Shown here in pieces: positions 1 through 8,288 of a DNA stretch of 64,000 bases. Location: positions 1-64,000 of the forward strand of contig JACQZR010000302.1 in NCBI GenBank assembly GCA_016213775.1, given 5' to 3'. The position numbers and the translations under genes were made by a program. Positions within the stretch are counted from its first letter, which is position 1; each line of letters begins with the position of its first letter. This stretch comes from Acidobacteriota bacterium. Lineage in GTDB: Bacteria; Acidobacteriota; Terriglobia; Bryobacterales; Bryobacteraceae. The notes under the pieces are model-generated. The model saw only the letters and a list, made by a program, of their open reading frames with translations, was not told the origin of the DNA and ran no database searches.

Positions 1-57
1 GAAACAGTGGTATACAAAAACCAGCAGGCTGCCAAACAGCTTTGTGAACGATTCCAT
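1..57 (-). CDS. N-terminal fragment of a gene running off the left edge (unknown family)
   Basis: On the minus strand an ATG at 57 opens a frame that stays open to the window edge, giving 19 residues beginning MESFTKLF and ending VYHCF. A good Shine-Dalgarno (AAGGAG) lies 7 nt upstream of the ATG, which is the main reason to accept it. The pattern 'LFG-LL-FVYHCF' resembles, from memory, the N-terminus of an uncharacterised family common in acidobacteria and planctomycetes. No function can be stated from 19 residues. It is the next gene downstream of the small ORF at 115-285 and could belong to the same transcript. Confidence 0.45.
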   Translation of the reverse strand, partial: MESFTKLFGSLLVFVYHCF

Positions 58-114
58 CGGCTTCTCCTTCGGTCCAGTCTTGACAACCAGACCATCGGCA
101 GAATGCCGGTGGAA

Positions 115-285
115 TCAAAATTTCAAATATCTTTGGCTAGACGTTAGGGCAAATCCCCCATCCGCCGGCATTGCTACTCGGCAGACAATTCCCTCATGTC
201 CTTCGAACACCCGCACTCGCACGTCCTTCTCAGTGGCGGGCGCGGTGCCGCCAGGATTCTGCGCCTGTTTCCATTCTTCGGCCAT
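115..285 (-). CDS. Small ORF (56 aa) directly downstream of the pseudouridine synthase
   Basis: The ATG at 285 lies one base after the TGA of the pseudouridine synthase (287-289), and the frame runs to a TGA at 115. The product begins MAEEWKQAQNP and contains a basic/acidic central stretch (EKDVRVRVFEGHEG) and a short hydrophobic end. It has no signal peptide, membrane helix or cysteine pair. Near-zero spacing to the upstream stop suggests translational coupling, which is why it is listed despite its size. Its family is not recognised, and a chance ORF cannot be excluded. Confidence 0.4.
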   Translation of the reverse strand: MAEEWKQAQNPGGTAPATEKDVRVRVFEGHEGIVCRVAMPADGGFALTSSQRYLKF

Positions 286-286
286 T

Positions 287-1195
287 TCAATCCGATTCTA
301 ATATGTATTGTCCGAAGCCGGACGGCAAAGTAGCCTCAAGATTAATTGGTTCTCCGGTAATAGGATGTTGGAATTTCAGAAATTGGGCGTGCAGCAAATA
401 TCCTCCATCGCCGGGGAGTCCGGGGAGATTATCCAGAGGCTGACCATTTAATCCGTACAGAGGATCGCCTACCAGGGGATGGCCGATGGATGCCAGATGG
501 ATTCTGATTTGATGAGGGCGGCCTGAACCGAGACTCACCTCAAATGTCGTCGTGCCGATGTTGCGTGAGATCACCTGTGCCAATGACTTGGACGGTTTGC
601 CGCTGGGGCTGGCGGCCCACACGGAACCGATGAGCGGGTGGGGTACGAGGCCGATGGGTGTCAGGATTTCAAAGACGTCCTGCTGGGCAACGTTTTGCGC
701 CAGCGCCCGGTAGATCTTCTGAATTCCGGGCGAGTTCCAGTTTGCCGACAGATAAGAAGCCGCCTGCTGTGTTTTAGCAAAGAGGACGATCCCGCTGGTG
801 CCGCGGCCCAACCGGTGGACAGGGTTTGCGTTGGGGGTTCGCGCTTGCACCAGGCGCAGGAGGGTGTTTTCCAAAAAACCGCCGCCGGGGAGGGTGGCGA
901 GCCCGCTGGGTTTGTTGACGGCCAACAGGTGGGGGTCTTCCCACAGAACTTCGAAGTGCCGCGGGGAGTCTGGCTCCATCCAGGGTGGACGGTTCCAGAC
1001 AAGAGTTTGGCCCGAGGCGACCGACTCGCTTCCGGTGGCGGTAACCCCGTTGAGCGTAACTTCTCCGTTGTTCAGTTTTTGTTGCCACGCTTGTGGGGTG
1101 GAGTGCGGGTAAAGGCTTGCCAAGTGGCAGAGCAGGGTTTGTCCCTGGTATTGGCTGCCGATGATGGTGGTGTAGGCATAACCCCGGTTGATCAT
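287..1195 (-). CDS. RluA-family pseudouridine synthase with Gly in place of the catalytic Asp
   Basis: The 302-residue product matches the RluA/RluD family, which isomerises uridine to pseudouridine in rRNA or tRNA. Visible blocks are an N-terminal S4-like part (about 20-70), LLAVNKPSGLATLPGG (about 95), the signature VHRLGRGTSGIVLFAK (about 126-141), GRPHQIRIHLASIGHPLVGDPLYG and a C-terminal HAQFLKFQHP stretch. In most family members the signature is HRLDxxTSG with a catalytic Asp; here residue 130 is Gly (codon GGC). The start is ATG 1195, because it overlaps the upstream gene's TGA as ATGA; a longer frame to 1261 lies inside that gene. It may be inactive or belong to an HRLG-type subfamily. 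Confidence 0.85.
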   Translation of the reverse strand: MINRGYAYTTIIGSQYQGQTLLCHLASLYPHSTPQAWQQKLNNGEVTLNGVTATGSESVASGQTLVWNRPPWMEPDSPRHFEVLWEDPHLLAVNKPSGLATLPGGGFLENTLLRLVQARTPNANPVHRLGRGTSGIVLFAKTQQAASYLSANWNSPGIQKIYRALAQNVAQQDVFEILTPIGLVPHPLIGSVWAASPSGKPSKSLAQVISRNIGTTTFEVSLGSGRPHQIRIHLASIGHPLVGDPLYGLNGQPLDNLPGLPGDGGYLLHAQFLKFQHPITGEPINLEATLPSGFGQYILESD

Positions 1196-2352
1196 GTAGT
1201 CTCGCGGGGTCCCAGCAGCAGCGGCCAGGAGTCTGGTGTTTCCAGGATGCGCTTGCGGCATTCATGGAACGCTGCGCTGGGTTTGTCTATCGCGGCGAGA
1301 ACAACCAGCCGCCGAAGAATCTCTACGTCGTTTTCCGCGTCGATCCGAGCCCAGGTCCCTTCGCGAAGGGGTAGACCCGATTCTCCCGAAATTCGGCTCA
1401 ACAAACCAGCGTAGAAATGGGGGTCCTTTGAGGCGAGGCCCTTGTGCTTCCTGGCCAACTTTCCGAGTTGCTGGCCGAGGATCGAGGACATTTCGGCATC
1501 ATCGTCGCCGGTCTCACGCTGTAGCTCGACCTGTTGCAGGATGTAGTCCGCGCCGTGGAGTGTCTCGTTCCCGGCTGCCTCGTCGATCTGTTGAACGGGT
1601 TTCTCGCGTGCGCGGTCGGCTTCCTTCATACTGCGCTCGAAGGCCGGCCGGAGGTTGGGGGCGTGCGTGGCGAAGGCTTCGAGCAACTTCGCTGGAGCGA
1701 TAAGGCATCCGGAATCATGCTCACCCGTGAGCTTCCAAAGGACATCGGCGAAAACGTCGTCTTGAGTTTTCATCCTCCGTTTCCGCCTGGGATTCGCGGG
1801 CGCTACCGCGGGCGCCGAGAATCGCGTATAGGTCAAGCGGAACAACTCTTTCAACGGAAATTGCGTCTTCGCGGCCCTTGCCGCGTTTGCCTCTTCCACA
1901 AACTCGATCAGCCGGGTAGGATCGCCCGTGAGCCGAAGGAATTTACCGATCAGCTGGGTGGCGCCAATCTGACCCAGAGTCTTGTAACCAGCCAACTCTT
2001 GCTTCATGCGCGCCAGGGCTGCGAGCTGGCGGGAACCCCGCGCGAGTCCCTCCAGGAGGTCGGTTTCCGAACCACGGTAGAGTTCTTCGAGCCGGTGGTG
2101 GATGGAGTCCGGGTCCGGGTAAAGAGTCTCGAGGTCGCCGTCAACCACCCAATGCTCGTCCGGCATTCCCTGGCGTTCGACGATTGCGGCGGTCCAAACC
2201 AGGCGCGTGCCGGTTGGAGTCTCCTGCGCCATCAATCTCATCAGCGGCACAGGGAAACGCCGCAGCAGGATGAGGCTCTCCTGATAGAAGTCCTCCCATT
2301 GCTTCGCTGTAATTCGGCTCGGGTTGACTTCGAGCTGGACGTAAATCCCCAT
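1192..2352 (-). CDS. Uncharacterised 386-residue cytoplasmic protein coupled to the pseudouridine synthase
   Basis: The product starts MGIYVQLEVNPSRITAKQWE and has no signal peptide or membrane segment. An N-terminal alpha/beta-looking region of about 130 residues is followed by a largely helical, charged region with a basic patch (NPRRKRRMKTQ, about 206). The family is not recognised. The frame continues upstream to 2433, but those residues look non-coding, so ATG 2352 is preferred. Its stop overlaps the start of the RluA-like gene by four bases (ATGA), so the two are almost certainly co-translated. A role linked to RNA modification is possible but has no direct support. Confidence 0.7.
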   Translation of the reverse strand: MGIYVQLEVNPSRITAKQWEDFYQESLILLRRFPVPLMRLMAQETPTGTRLVWTAAIVERQGMPDEHWVVDGDLETLYPDPDSIHHRLEELYRGSETDLLEGLARGSRQLAALARMKQELAGYKTLGQIGATQLIGKFLRLTGDPTRLIEFVEEANAARAAKTQFPLKELFRLTYTRFSAPAVAPANPRRKRRMKTQDDVFADVLWKLTGEHDSGCLIAPAKLLEAFATHAPNLRPAFERSMKEADRAREKPVQQIDEAAGNETLHGADYILQQVELQRETGDDDAEMSSILGQQLGKLARKHKGLASKDPHFYAGLLSRISGESGLPLREGTWARIDAENDVEILRRLVVLAAIDKPSAAFHECRKRILETPDSWPLLLGPRETT

Positions 2353-2461
2353 AGCGGCAGCAGGATAGCATACCGACTCGGAAGCCGCGGCCACTGATCC
2401 CTGGCACCGTCGGCAAGCCGGGCTGGGGCGCAATCGGCGGCGATGACGGGCTAGTCCGTAG

Positions 2462-3694
2462 ATTCCAGAAGCATCCAGACTGATCGATGCCTACTACCTC
2501 GGCGTTTACCTGCTGCCCCTGTCCTACCTGGCGGAGTGGGCCGAGGACGCGCGCATGCGGACAGCGGCGCGGCGCATGCTCGATTGGGTGATTGCCGACT
2601 TCGCGGTGGAAACGCTCGACGGCCTCTACGTGGGCGCACATGCGCGGACTGACGACGTGCAGGTGTTGGAGAAATGGAACGGCGTTTCGAGCGACTTCGC
2701 CTGGATACTCTTCGGCACCGGCTACCCTCTCCCGAACCATAGCTACTACGGATTCTTCTACTCGGTGGCCTCGGCCTACGAACCGCCTGAGGTGATCAAG
2801 CGCATTGCCACAGACCGCTCCCAACCCTACACGCACCGCGAGCAAAAGCGTACGCGGCATCGCTGGCGCTTGTCCGATCTGCGCAACGCCCCGGTCTACA
2901 AGACCACCTACATGACGCGCGACTACGCGGTGGGGTCCGATCAGGGTGGCGTGCTCCAGCCGATCCAGCAGCACAGTTGGGACGTGACGTGGGCGCTCCC
3001 CGATCCGCGCGGCAAGCGAAACACCATCTTCTCGCTCCATCCGTATTCGTCGATGCACGAGCTGCAGATGTACTTCACGCTGATGCCGGACTTCGGCAAG
3101 GAAAGCGTCGTGCGGTCAAAGAAGAGCTACGATTCGGCGGACAAATTCCTCGGCGGGTCGCCCTATGAACAGATCCTGCAGGAGCAGGACACAGTGGTTG
3201 CGCTCTACAACATTCCCGAGGGAACACGTTTTCCGCACATCAACGGCTTTTTCCCGGACGATCTGGCGCAGTTTGCGGAAGACGCCTCAGGTTGGATCTT
3301 CGCGCAGGGCGGCAAAGCCTACATTGCCTACCGGCCTCTGGCGCCCTGCACATGGGAGCCGGTGAAGGGCGGCGGAAGGCGGTTGTACAGCCCGCATCTC
3401 AAGAACGGCACAATCCTGCAGGCGGCAAGCAGCACTGAGTTCGCCAGCTTCGACGAGTTCCGCGCCAAAGTGAAAGCGCTGCCGCTGGAAGTGAAGCTGA
3501 GCCCCACACCATCGGTGCGGTTCCGCAGTCTGCGCGGCAAAGAACTGCAATTCACATTCGGGCAGCCGCGCGACTTCAGCCTGTGGAAGCCGTTTGACTC
3601 GCCGTATCTGCAATCGGAGCCGGGATCGCAGAAGCTGACCCTGCGCCACGGCGGCCTTCAATACGTAGTGGATCTGTCGACGCTACTGCGGTGA
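2462..3694 (+). pseudogene. 5'-truncated gene for a large (alpha/alpha-barrel-like) secreted protein
   Basis: The frame is open from just after a TAG at 2459 to a TGA ending at 3694, about 410 codons. The first ATG (2555) falls inside sequence that already looks coding: the codons before it read IDAYYLGVYLLPLSYLAEW. A different frame (2400-2480) ends GGDDGLVRRFQKHPD just before the same point, which suggests a frameshift near 2481 and loss of the 5' part. The remainder has helical-barrel-like segments followed by a beta-rich C-terminus, as in polysaccharide-lyase or heparinase-like proteins, but no signature proves this. No promoter, Shine-Dalgarno or signal peptide was found. The alternative is a real gene with start ATG 2555. 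Confidence 0.5.
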
Positions 3695-3733
3695 AGCGGT
3701 TCGGATAAACTAGGGAGAAGCGGTTCGAAGACA

Positions 3734-5635
3734 ATGCGCGACTTCCCGGTGGAAAACGAACAGGATAAGAAACTCGACGCGGAGCGGATTCTGCGCGACG
3801 ACACGCAATTTGCGGCCTCCAAGATCGCCGGGGCGCAATACGTGATCTTCGCCGTGTTCCTTTTCCTGATCTACGGCTTCTGGGACCTCCAGATTCAGTA
3901 CCGCGAGTATTATCTGGAAGCCGCCGACCGCAACCGCATCAAGTCGCTCCCGGTGCTGGCCCCGCGCGGAAAGATCCTCGACCGCGACGGGCGCGTAATC
4001 GTCGACAATCACGCCTCCTACAGTCTGATGCTGTCGCGTGAAACCTTGAAACCGTCGCACCTCAAACCGATCGCCGAAGGGCTCGACATCGATTACGAAG
4101 AACTGCAGGCGAAGCTGGCTCGCTTCGACCGCACGCGGCCAAAGTACCAGCCAGTGGTGATCAAAGAGGAACTGTCCCCGGCGGACCTCGCCTTCGTGGA
4201 ATCGCATCGCGACAGCCAGACCTTCCCTGAGATGGAGCTGGTGGAATCGCACACGCGGGTCTATCCCAAGGACGGCGTCGCGGCGCACGTCGCCGGCTAC
4301 GTGGGAGAAATCAGCGACGCCGAGCTCAACAGCGATCAGTTCGGGCGCAACAAGCCGGGCGACGTGGTGGGCAAGGCCGGCATCGAGCGCCATTACAACG
4401 ATCTGCTCACCGGCGAAGAAGGCCAACGGCGTGTGATGGTGGACAATCAGGGTAACGAGCGGCAGGTGCTCGGTTTCAAGCCGGCGGTGCCCGGCAAGAG
4501 CCTGCATCTCACCATTGATCTGGATTTGCAGATTGTCGCAGAGTTGGCGCTCGAAGGACGGCGCGGAGCGGTGGTGGCGATTGATCCGCGCAACGGCGAA
4601 GTGCTCGCCATGGCCAGCCGGCCGAGCTACGATTCCAACGCGATGTCGGGCCGGTTGAAGGCCCAGCAGTGGAAGAACCTCCTCACCGATCCCGATAAGC
4701 CTCTGTTCAACCGCACCATTCAGGCGCAATTGGCGCCGGGCTCCACCTTCAAGCCGATTGTTGCGATCGCGGCGCTCGAGACCGGCTCTATCGACGATGA
4801 TTTCGGGACGAGTTGTTCGGGCGGCGCCAATTGGTTTGGCGTTTACCGCCATTGCCACTTGAAGCGCGGCCACGGCGGCACCAAGCTCATCACAGCGATG
4901 GCGCAATCGTGCGACGTGTTCTTTTACGCTGTGGGCAACAAGACGGGCATAGACAATATCGCCAAATATGCCGAAGGCGCGGGACTTGGAAGCAAGACGG
5001 GCATCGACCTGCCGTATGAGGCCAGCGGCACTGTGCCATCGACGCGCTGGAAGATCCGTACGCAGCGCGAGAAGTGGTACGTGGGTGAGACGATTTCGGT
5101 GGCCATCGGGCAGGGGGCTCTCACGGTAACGCCACTGCAATTAGCGCATGCCACCGGCGGCCTAGCGATGGGAGGAGTCTGGCACCGGCCACACCTTGTA
5201 GTGAGCCGCAAGGACAGCGCCCCGGCGCGCAAGATGGACCTCCAACCGGAGAATGTCGTCAAGGTGGTCCAGGGGATGTACAACGTGGTGAACGGCGGCG
5301 GAACGGGCGGCCGGTCGCGATTGCCTGGCATTGAGCTATGCGGAAAGACGGGGACGTCTCAGGTGGTCTCGTTGGAACTGCAAAGAGCGAACCGGGGCAA
5401 GCGCGAGATGGCGGACAACGCATGGTTTGTCGGCTTCGCCCCGCGCAACAATCCCGAAATCGTGGTGGCTACGCTGTTTGAGAGCGGCGAGCACGGCGAC
5501 CGGGCCGCTCCTATCGTCCGCGATGTGGTGAAAGCGTACTTCGATAAGAAAGCGTTGCGGGAGCGCAATGCCAAAGCGCTCGCGATGCAGCAGGTGATCG
5601 CTCGTCCGGCGATAGACCTGGTAGCGGACCGCTGA
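3734..5635 (+). CDS. mrdA: Penicillin-binding protein 2 (peptidoglycan transpeptidase of the elongasome)
   Basis: The 633-residue class B PBP cross-links peptidoglycan during side-wall elongation. It has one N-terminal membrane helix (about 34-52, YVIFAVFLFLIYGFWDL), then a PBP dimerisation domain starting at VLAPRGKILDRDGR, then the transpeptidase domain. The three active-site motifs are present: GSTFKP with nucleophile Ser337, SCD at 392-394, and KTGT at 538-541. Length and order are typical of MrdA. The neighbours are unrelated, and no mreBCD or rodA gene is in the window. The start at 3734 gives a short charged cytoplasmic tail before the helix, as expected, although no strong Shine-Dalgarno lies close to it. 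Confidence 0.93.
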   Translation: MRDFPVENEQDKKLDAERILRDDTQFAASKIAGAQYVIFAVFLFLIYGFWDLQIQYREYYLEAADRNRIKSLPVLAPRGKILDRDGRVIVDNHASYSLMLSRETLKPSHLKPIAEGLDIDYEELQAKLARFDRTRPKYQPVVIKEELSPADLAFVESHRDSQTFPEMELVESHTRVYPKDGVAAHVAGYVGEISDAELNSDQFGRNKPGDVVGKAGIERHYNDLLTGEEGQRRVMVDNQGNERQVLGFKPAVPGKSLHLTIDLDLQIVAELALEGRRGAVVAIDPRNGEVLAMASRPSYDSNAMSGRLKAQQWKNLLTDPDKPLFNRTIQAQLAPGSTFKPIVAIAALETGSIDDDFGTSCSGGANWFGVYRHCHLKRGHGGTKLITAMAQSCDVFFYAVGNKTGIDNIAKYAEGAGLGSKTGIDLPYEASGTVPSTRWKIRTQREKWYVGETISVAIGQGALTVTPLQLAHATGGLAMGGVWHRPHLVVSRKDSAPARKMDLQPENVVKVVQGMYNVVNGGGTGGRSRLPGIELCGKTGTSQVVSLELQRANRGKREMADNAWFVGFAPRNNPEIVVATLFESGEHGDRAAPIVRDVVKAYFDKKALRERNAKALAMQQVIARPAIDLVADR

Positions 5636-5675
5636 TACCGTCAGGATGTTATATAATCCGCGACGGCAGGTAACG

Positions 5676-6548
5676 ATGGACTTCACCAAACGTGAGTTTC
5701 TTGCGGCCGGCGCCGCAATGGGTTTGCCGCTCGCCGATGTGCGGATCGCTTCCGGGCAATCGGGCACCGGCCGGGCACAGGCGCGCAAGGCAAAAACAAC
5801 CAAGCTGTTCAAGTCGCCTGCTGGGTTTCCCAACGGGCTGGCAGTCACCAGGGAAGGCTTGTGGATCGCCGAGCAAAAGCTGTCCGGGCGGCAGGCGTCT
5901 CAATACAAACTGCCCGAACCCAAGTCGCTCGACGAGAACTGCTGGCTCGTGGACTGGAACGGCAAGGTATTGAAGACCGTCACCACCCCGTCACGCAACA
6001 CGAGCGGCATGGCCGTTGGCGGCGGGTACGTGTGGATGGTGGCGAACGCTCCGCCGCAAGGTGTCTTTCAGGTGGACATGAATTCGAAGCTGATCAGCCA
6101 CCGCCAGATTCCCCTCGGACCGGCGAATGACGGCGGCGGAAGCCACGGTGCGATGTGGCACGAAGATAAGCTTTGGATCGCGGCTCTGCGCCTGCGCGGC
6201 AATCTGCGTGTGGATCCGAAGACCTGGCAGCCGGAGTTCTTCATTCCGTTTTATCAGGCGCCAGACCGCGTCCGCTATCACGACATCACCTGGGACAACG
6301 GCAGTATCTGGCAGGTGGTGGGCAACGACAGCAAGAGCTTCGCGGAAGGCAAGCCCGGGCTGGTGCGCTATGACGCCGCGACGGGCCGGGTGCTGGAAAC
6401 GGTGGATTTTCTGCCCGGTTCGAGCGACCCGCACGGGCTCGCCATGCACGACGGCAAGCTGATCAGTTGCGATGCCGGCATCCATCCCGGGTGGCCGAAC
6501 AACGACAGTCCCACAGCCGGGTGGATCTTTCAGATTGATTTTGTCTAG
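5676..6548 (+). CDS. Exported beta-propeller (NHL/SMP30-like) protein
   Basis: The 290-residue product begins MDFTKREFLAAGAAMGLPLADV, an export signal resembling a Tat signal but with KR instead of RR. The rest is a repeat of blade-like strands (GFPNGLAVTREGLWIAEQ, GMAVGGGYVWMVANA, GAMWHEDKLWIAAL, HDITWDNGSIWQVVGND, DPHGLAMHDGKLISCDAG), characteristic of six-bladed NHL/gluconolactonase-like propellers. No catalytic set can be assigned, so the substrate is unknown. The start is ATG 5676 rather than 5646, because the signal sequence begins there and AGGT lies upstream. It begins 40 bases after PBP2, but nothing links them functionally. Confidence 0.7.
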   Translation: MDFTKREFLAAGAAMGLPLADVRIASGQSGTGRAQARKAKTTKLFKSPAGFPNGLAVTREGLWIAEQKLSGRQASQYKLPEPKSLDENCWLVDWNGKVLKTVTTPSRNTSGMAVGGGYVWMVANAPPQGVFQVDMNSKLISHRQIPLGPANDGGGSHGAMWHEDKLWIAALRLRGNLRVDPKTWQPEFFIPFYQAPDRVRYHDITWDNGSIWQVVGNDSKSFAEGKPGLVRYDAATGRVLETVDFLPGSSDPHGLAMHDGKLISCDAGIHPGWPNNDSPTAGWIFQIDFV

Positions 6549-6730
6549 CGCGCACTTGCAGAAATCCGTATACTGGCAAGACAGGATTCATCCAGCGCGG
6601 GGCTTCAGCCCGGCCTTCCGCCGGCGCGGACTTCTGCAACTTGATACTAGCGCGGGCCCGCACGAATTTTTCTTTTGTCACCGATAGGATCGGGCCTGCT
6701 TTTTCGCATTGATCCTCTAAGAGGTGACTC

Positions 6731-7204
6731 ATGGAATACACGGTCAACGTGCCGTACGTTGCGCAAAAGGAAATCCCTACCTGTTGGAATGCGGCGTACA
6801 GGATGATGCTCATGTATAAGGGCAAGGACCCTTCAGCCGCTGACCAGTTGCCGAACGACAAACAGATGCGCGACCGCGGCATTCTCGATTCAGAGTTCCT
6901 GGCCTGCCGGAACAAGCTGGGCATGACCTCCTCGACGTACAAAGCGTTTGCGACGGCCGATCAGATTGAGGAGAAACTGAAGTTCTATGGCGCGATCTGG
7001 GTGTCGGGAACCTACTGTGAAGGGCACAAGCATATCCTCATCCTGCGCGGGATCAAGCGTCCGCTGATCGGGTCGGACGAGGTGTTGGTGAATGATCCGT
7101 GGAGCGGGTTCAAGTATGGACTGACAAAGCCACGCTGGATCGACCTGAATACCTTCGTCCAGAAGATGAATCCGGTGGTTGGGGCTTGCCAGCATTGGTT
7201 GTAG
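6731..7204 (+). CDS. Papain-like cysteine protease of the AvrRpt2 (C70) type, cytoplasmic
   Basis: The 157-residue product shows a papain-like catalytic set: Gln12 (oxyanion hole), Cys18 in the TCWNAAYRMM helix, His99/His101 in EGHKHILILRG and Asn121-Asp122 in LVNDPWSG. This arrangement is typical of Pfam 'papain-like cysteine protease AvrRpt2' and other C39/C70-like proteins. There is no signal peptide or membrane segment, so it should act in the cytoplasm or be exported by an atypical route. A clear Shine-Dalgarno (GAGGTG) precedes ATG 6731. It is a single gene with convergent neighbour 7215-8288. Substrate unknown; a toxin, effector or house-keeping peptidase are all possible. Confidence 0.7.
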   Translation: MEYTVNVPYVAQKEIPTCWNAAYRMMLMYKGKDPSAADQLPNDKQMRDRGILDSEFLACRNKLGMTSSTYKAFATADQIEEKLKFYGAIWVSGTYCEGHKHILILRGIKRPLIGSDEVLVNDPWSGFKYGLTKPRWIDLNTFVQKMNPVVGACQHWL

Positions 7205-7214
7205 CGGGCGGAGG

Positions 7215-8288
7215 CTAGTCCTTGGCGATGGACAGCAGGTGGAGTGAAGTCACCAGTTGCACCGTGAAGACGTTCGCGGAAGCGCCGCGAATCGCCGGCC
7301 CGCGCTGCACCACATAACCTGCTTTCAGGATCTGCATCCGGTTGGGACGATAGCCGGCCACGAACTCGTACACGTCCCGGCCAGGGAAGGCGCTGGCTCG
7401 CAGATAGCCGGCGCGCGCGGCCACATACCATCGCGGATGAAGGACCCGCCGGACTTCGCCGTATCCCGCTCTCTGGCGGAACGTTGGGATCACACGATAG
7501 TCCATGCGAAAGCGCTGAAACTCACCGGACGCGTTCCAATGGCCGCGCGCGAACTGCCAGTCGAAGCCTTCCGCGGAACCTGCCAGAGCACGCGGCGGCG
7601 GCTCGCCGGGAAAGTAAAACGCGTAGCCGCGGTGCGCATAGGGTCCGCGATAAGCCGAGCCTCCCACTCGCAGCCCTTGCAGGATGGTGAACCCCGTTCC
7701 CAGCGTCCAGTTGCCGTACTGGTCACGATCGAAGATACTGCGCCGGTTCGCGGGCGACGAATTTGTGAACTGCGCCCTGACGTCGAAGTTGCGAACGGTG
7801 GCGTCGATCTGCGCGCCCGGTAGACCGCGCGTCGTCACGCCCTTATAGTAGTAGCCATACGCCGCCGGCATGTCGATCATGGGATTGCGCGCATCGTCGT
7901 AGCGCAGCAGAAACGAACCGAATGCAGACGACAAATGCCCGGCGCGGACGGCGAGAGACCGGCGCGTCCAAATGCGGGCGTAAGTCAAATGGGCCTGCAG
8001 CAGATCCCCGCGAACGCCACGCCCTTGAGTGGAAAGCTCCTCGGTGAAATAAGGTCGCGAGTGGAGCTGCCATGCGCCTCCAATGCTCCAATGCGGGGAC
8101 AGTTTCCAGGTGGGGTAGAGGATGCTCCGACAGCCACCGTTCGCGCTGGAGCCGTCGCGAGGGCGCGCCGACAGAAGCGGCGAGTAGGTTCCCTGAGCGG
8201 ACATCGTGGCCCGCAGGTCGAAGCCCGACGGAGCTTCCTGGCCATGCGCCACAGGGAACAGCCAGATCACAGCAAGGAGCGGTCTCAT
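7215..8288 (-). CDS. Outer-membrane beta-barrel protein
   Basis: The 357-residue product has a cleavable signal peptide (MRPLLAVIWLFPVAHGQ) followed by alternating amphipathic strands rich in Tyr, Arg and Gly, for example WSIGGAWQLHSRPYFTEEL and WYVAARAGYLRASAF. This is the pattern of an outer-membrane barrel. No TonB plug is visible, so it is more likely a small porin-like or structural barrel than a receptor. It is the last gene of a three-gene operon: its ATG overlaps the stop of the HD-GYP gene (ATGA). The context suggests the barrel, the periplasmic cupredoxin and the sensor act together at the envelope. Substrate unknown. Confidence 0.7.
   Translation of the reverse strand: MRPLLAVIWLFPVAHGQEAPSGFDLRATMSAQGTYSPLLSARPRDGSSANGGCRSILYPTWKLSPHWSIGGAWQLHSRPYFTEELSTQGRGVRGDLLQAHLTYARIWTRRSLAVRAGHLSSAFGSFLLRYDDARNPMIDMPAAYGYYYKGVTTRGLPGAQIDATVRNFDVRAQFTNSSPANRRSIFDRDQYGNWTLGTGFTILQGLRVGGSAYRGPYAHRGYAFYFPGEPPPRALAGSAEGFDWQFARGHWNASGEFQRFRMDYRVIPTFRQRAGYGEVRRVLHPRWYVAARAGYLRASAFPGRDVYEFVAGYRPNRMQILKAGYVVQRGPAIRGASANVFTVQLVTSLHLLSIAKD

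Noticed and set aside
3710-5140. 476-codon minus-strand open frame opposite PBP2
   Set aside because: Shadow of PBP2, which has all three transpeptidase motifs.
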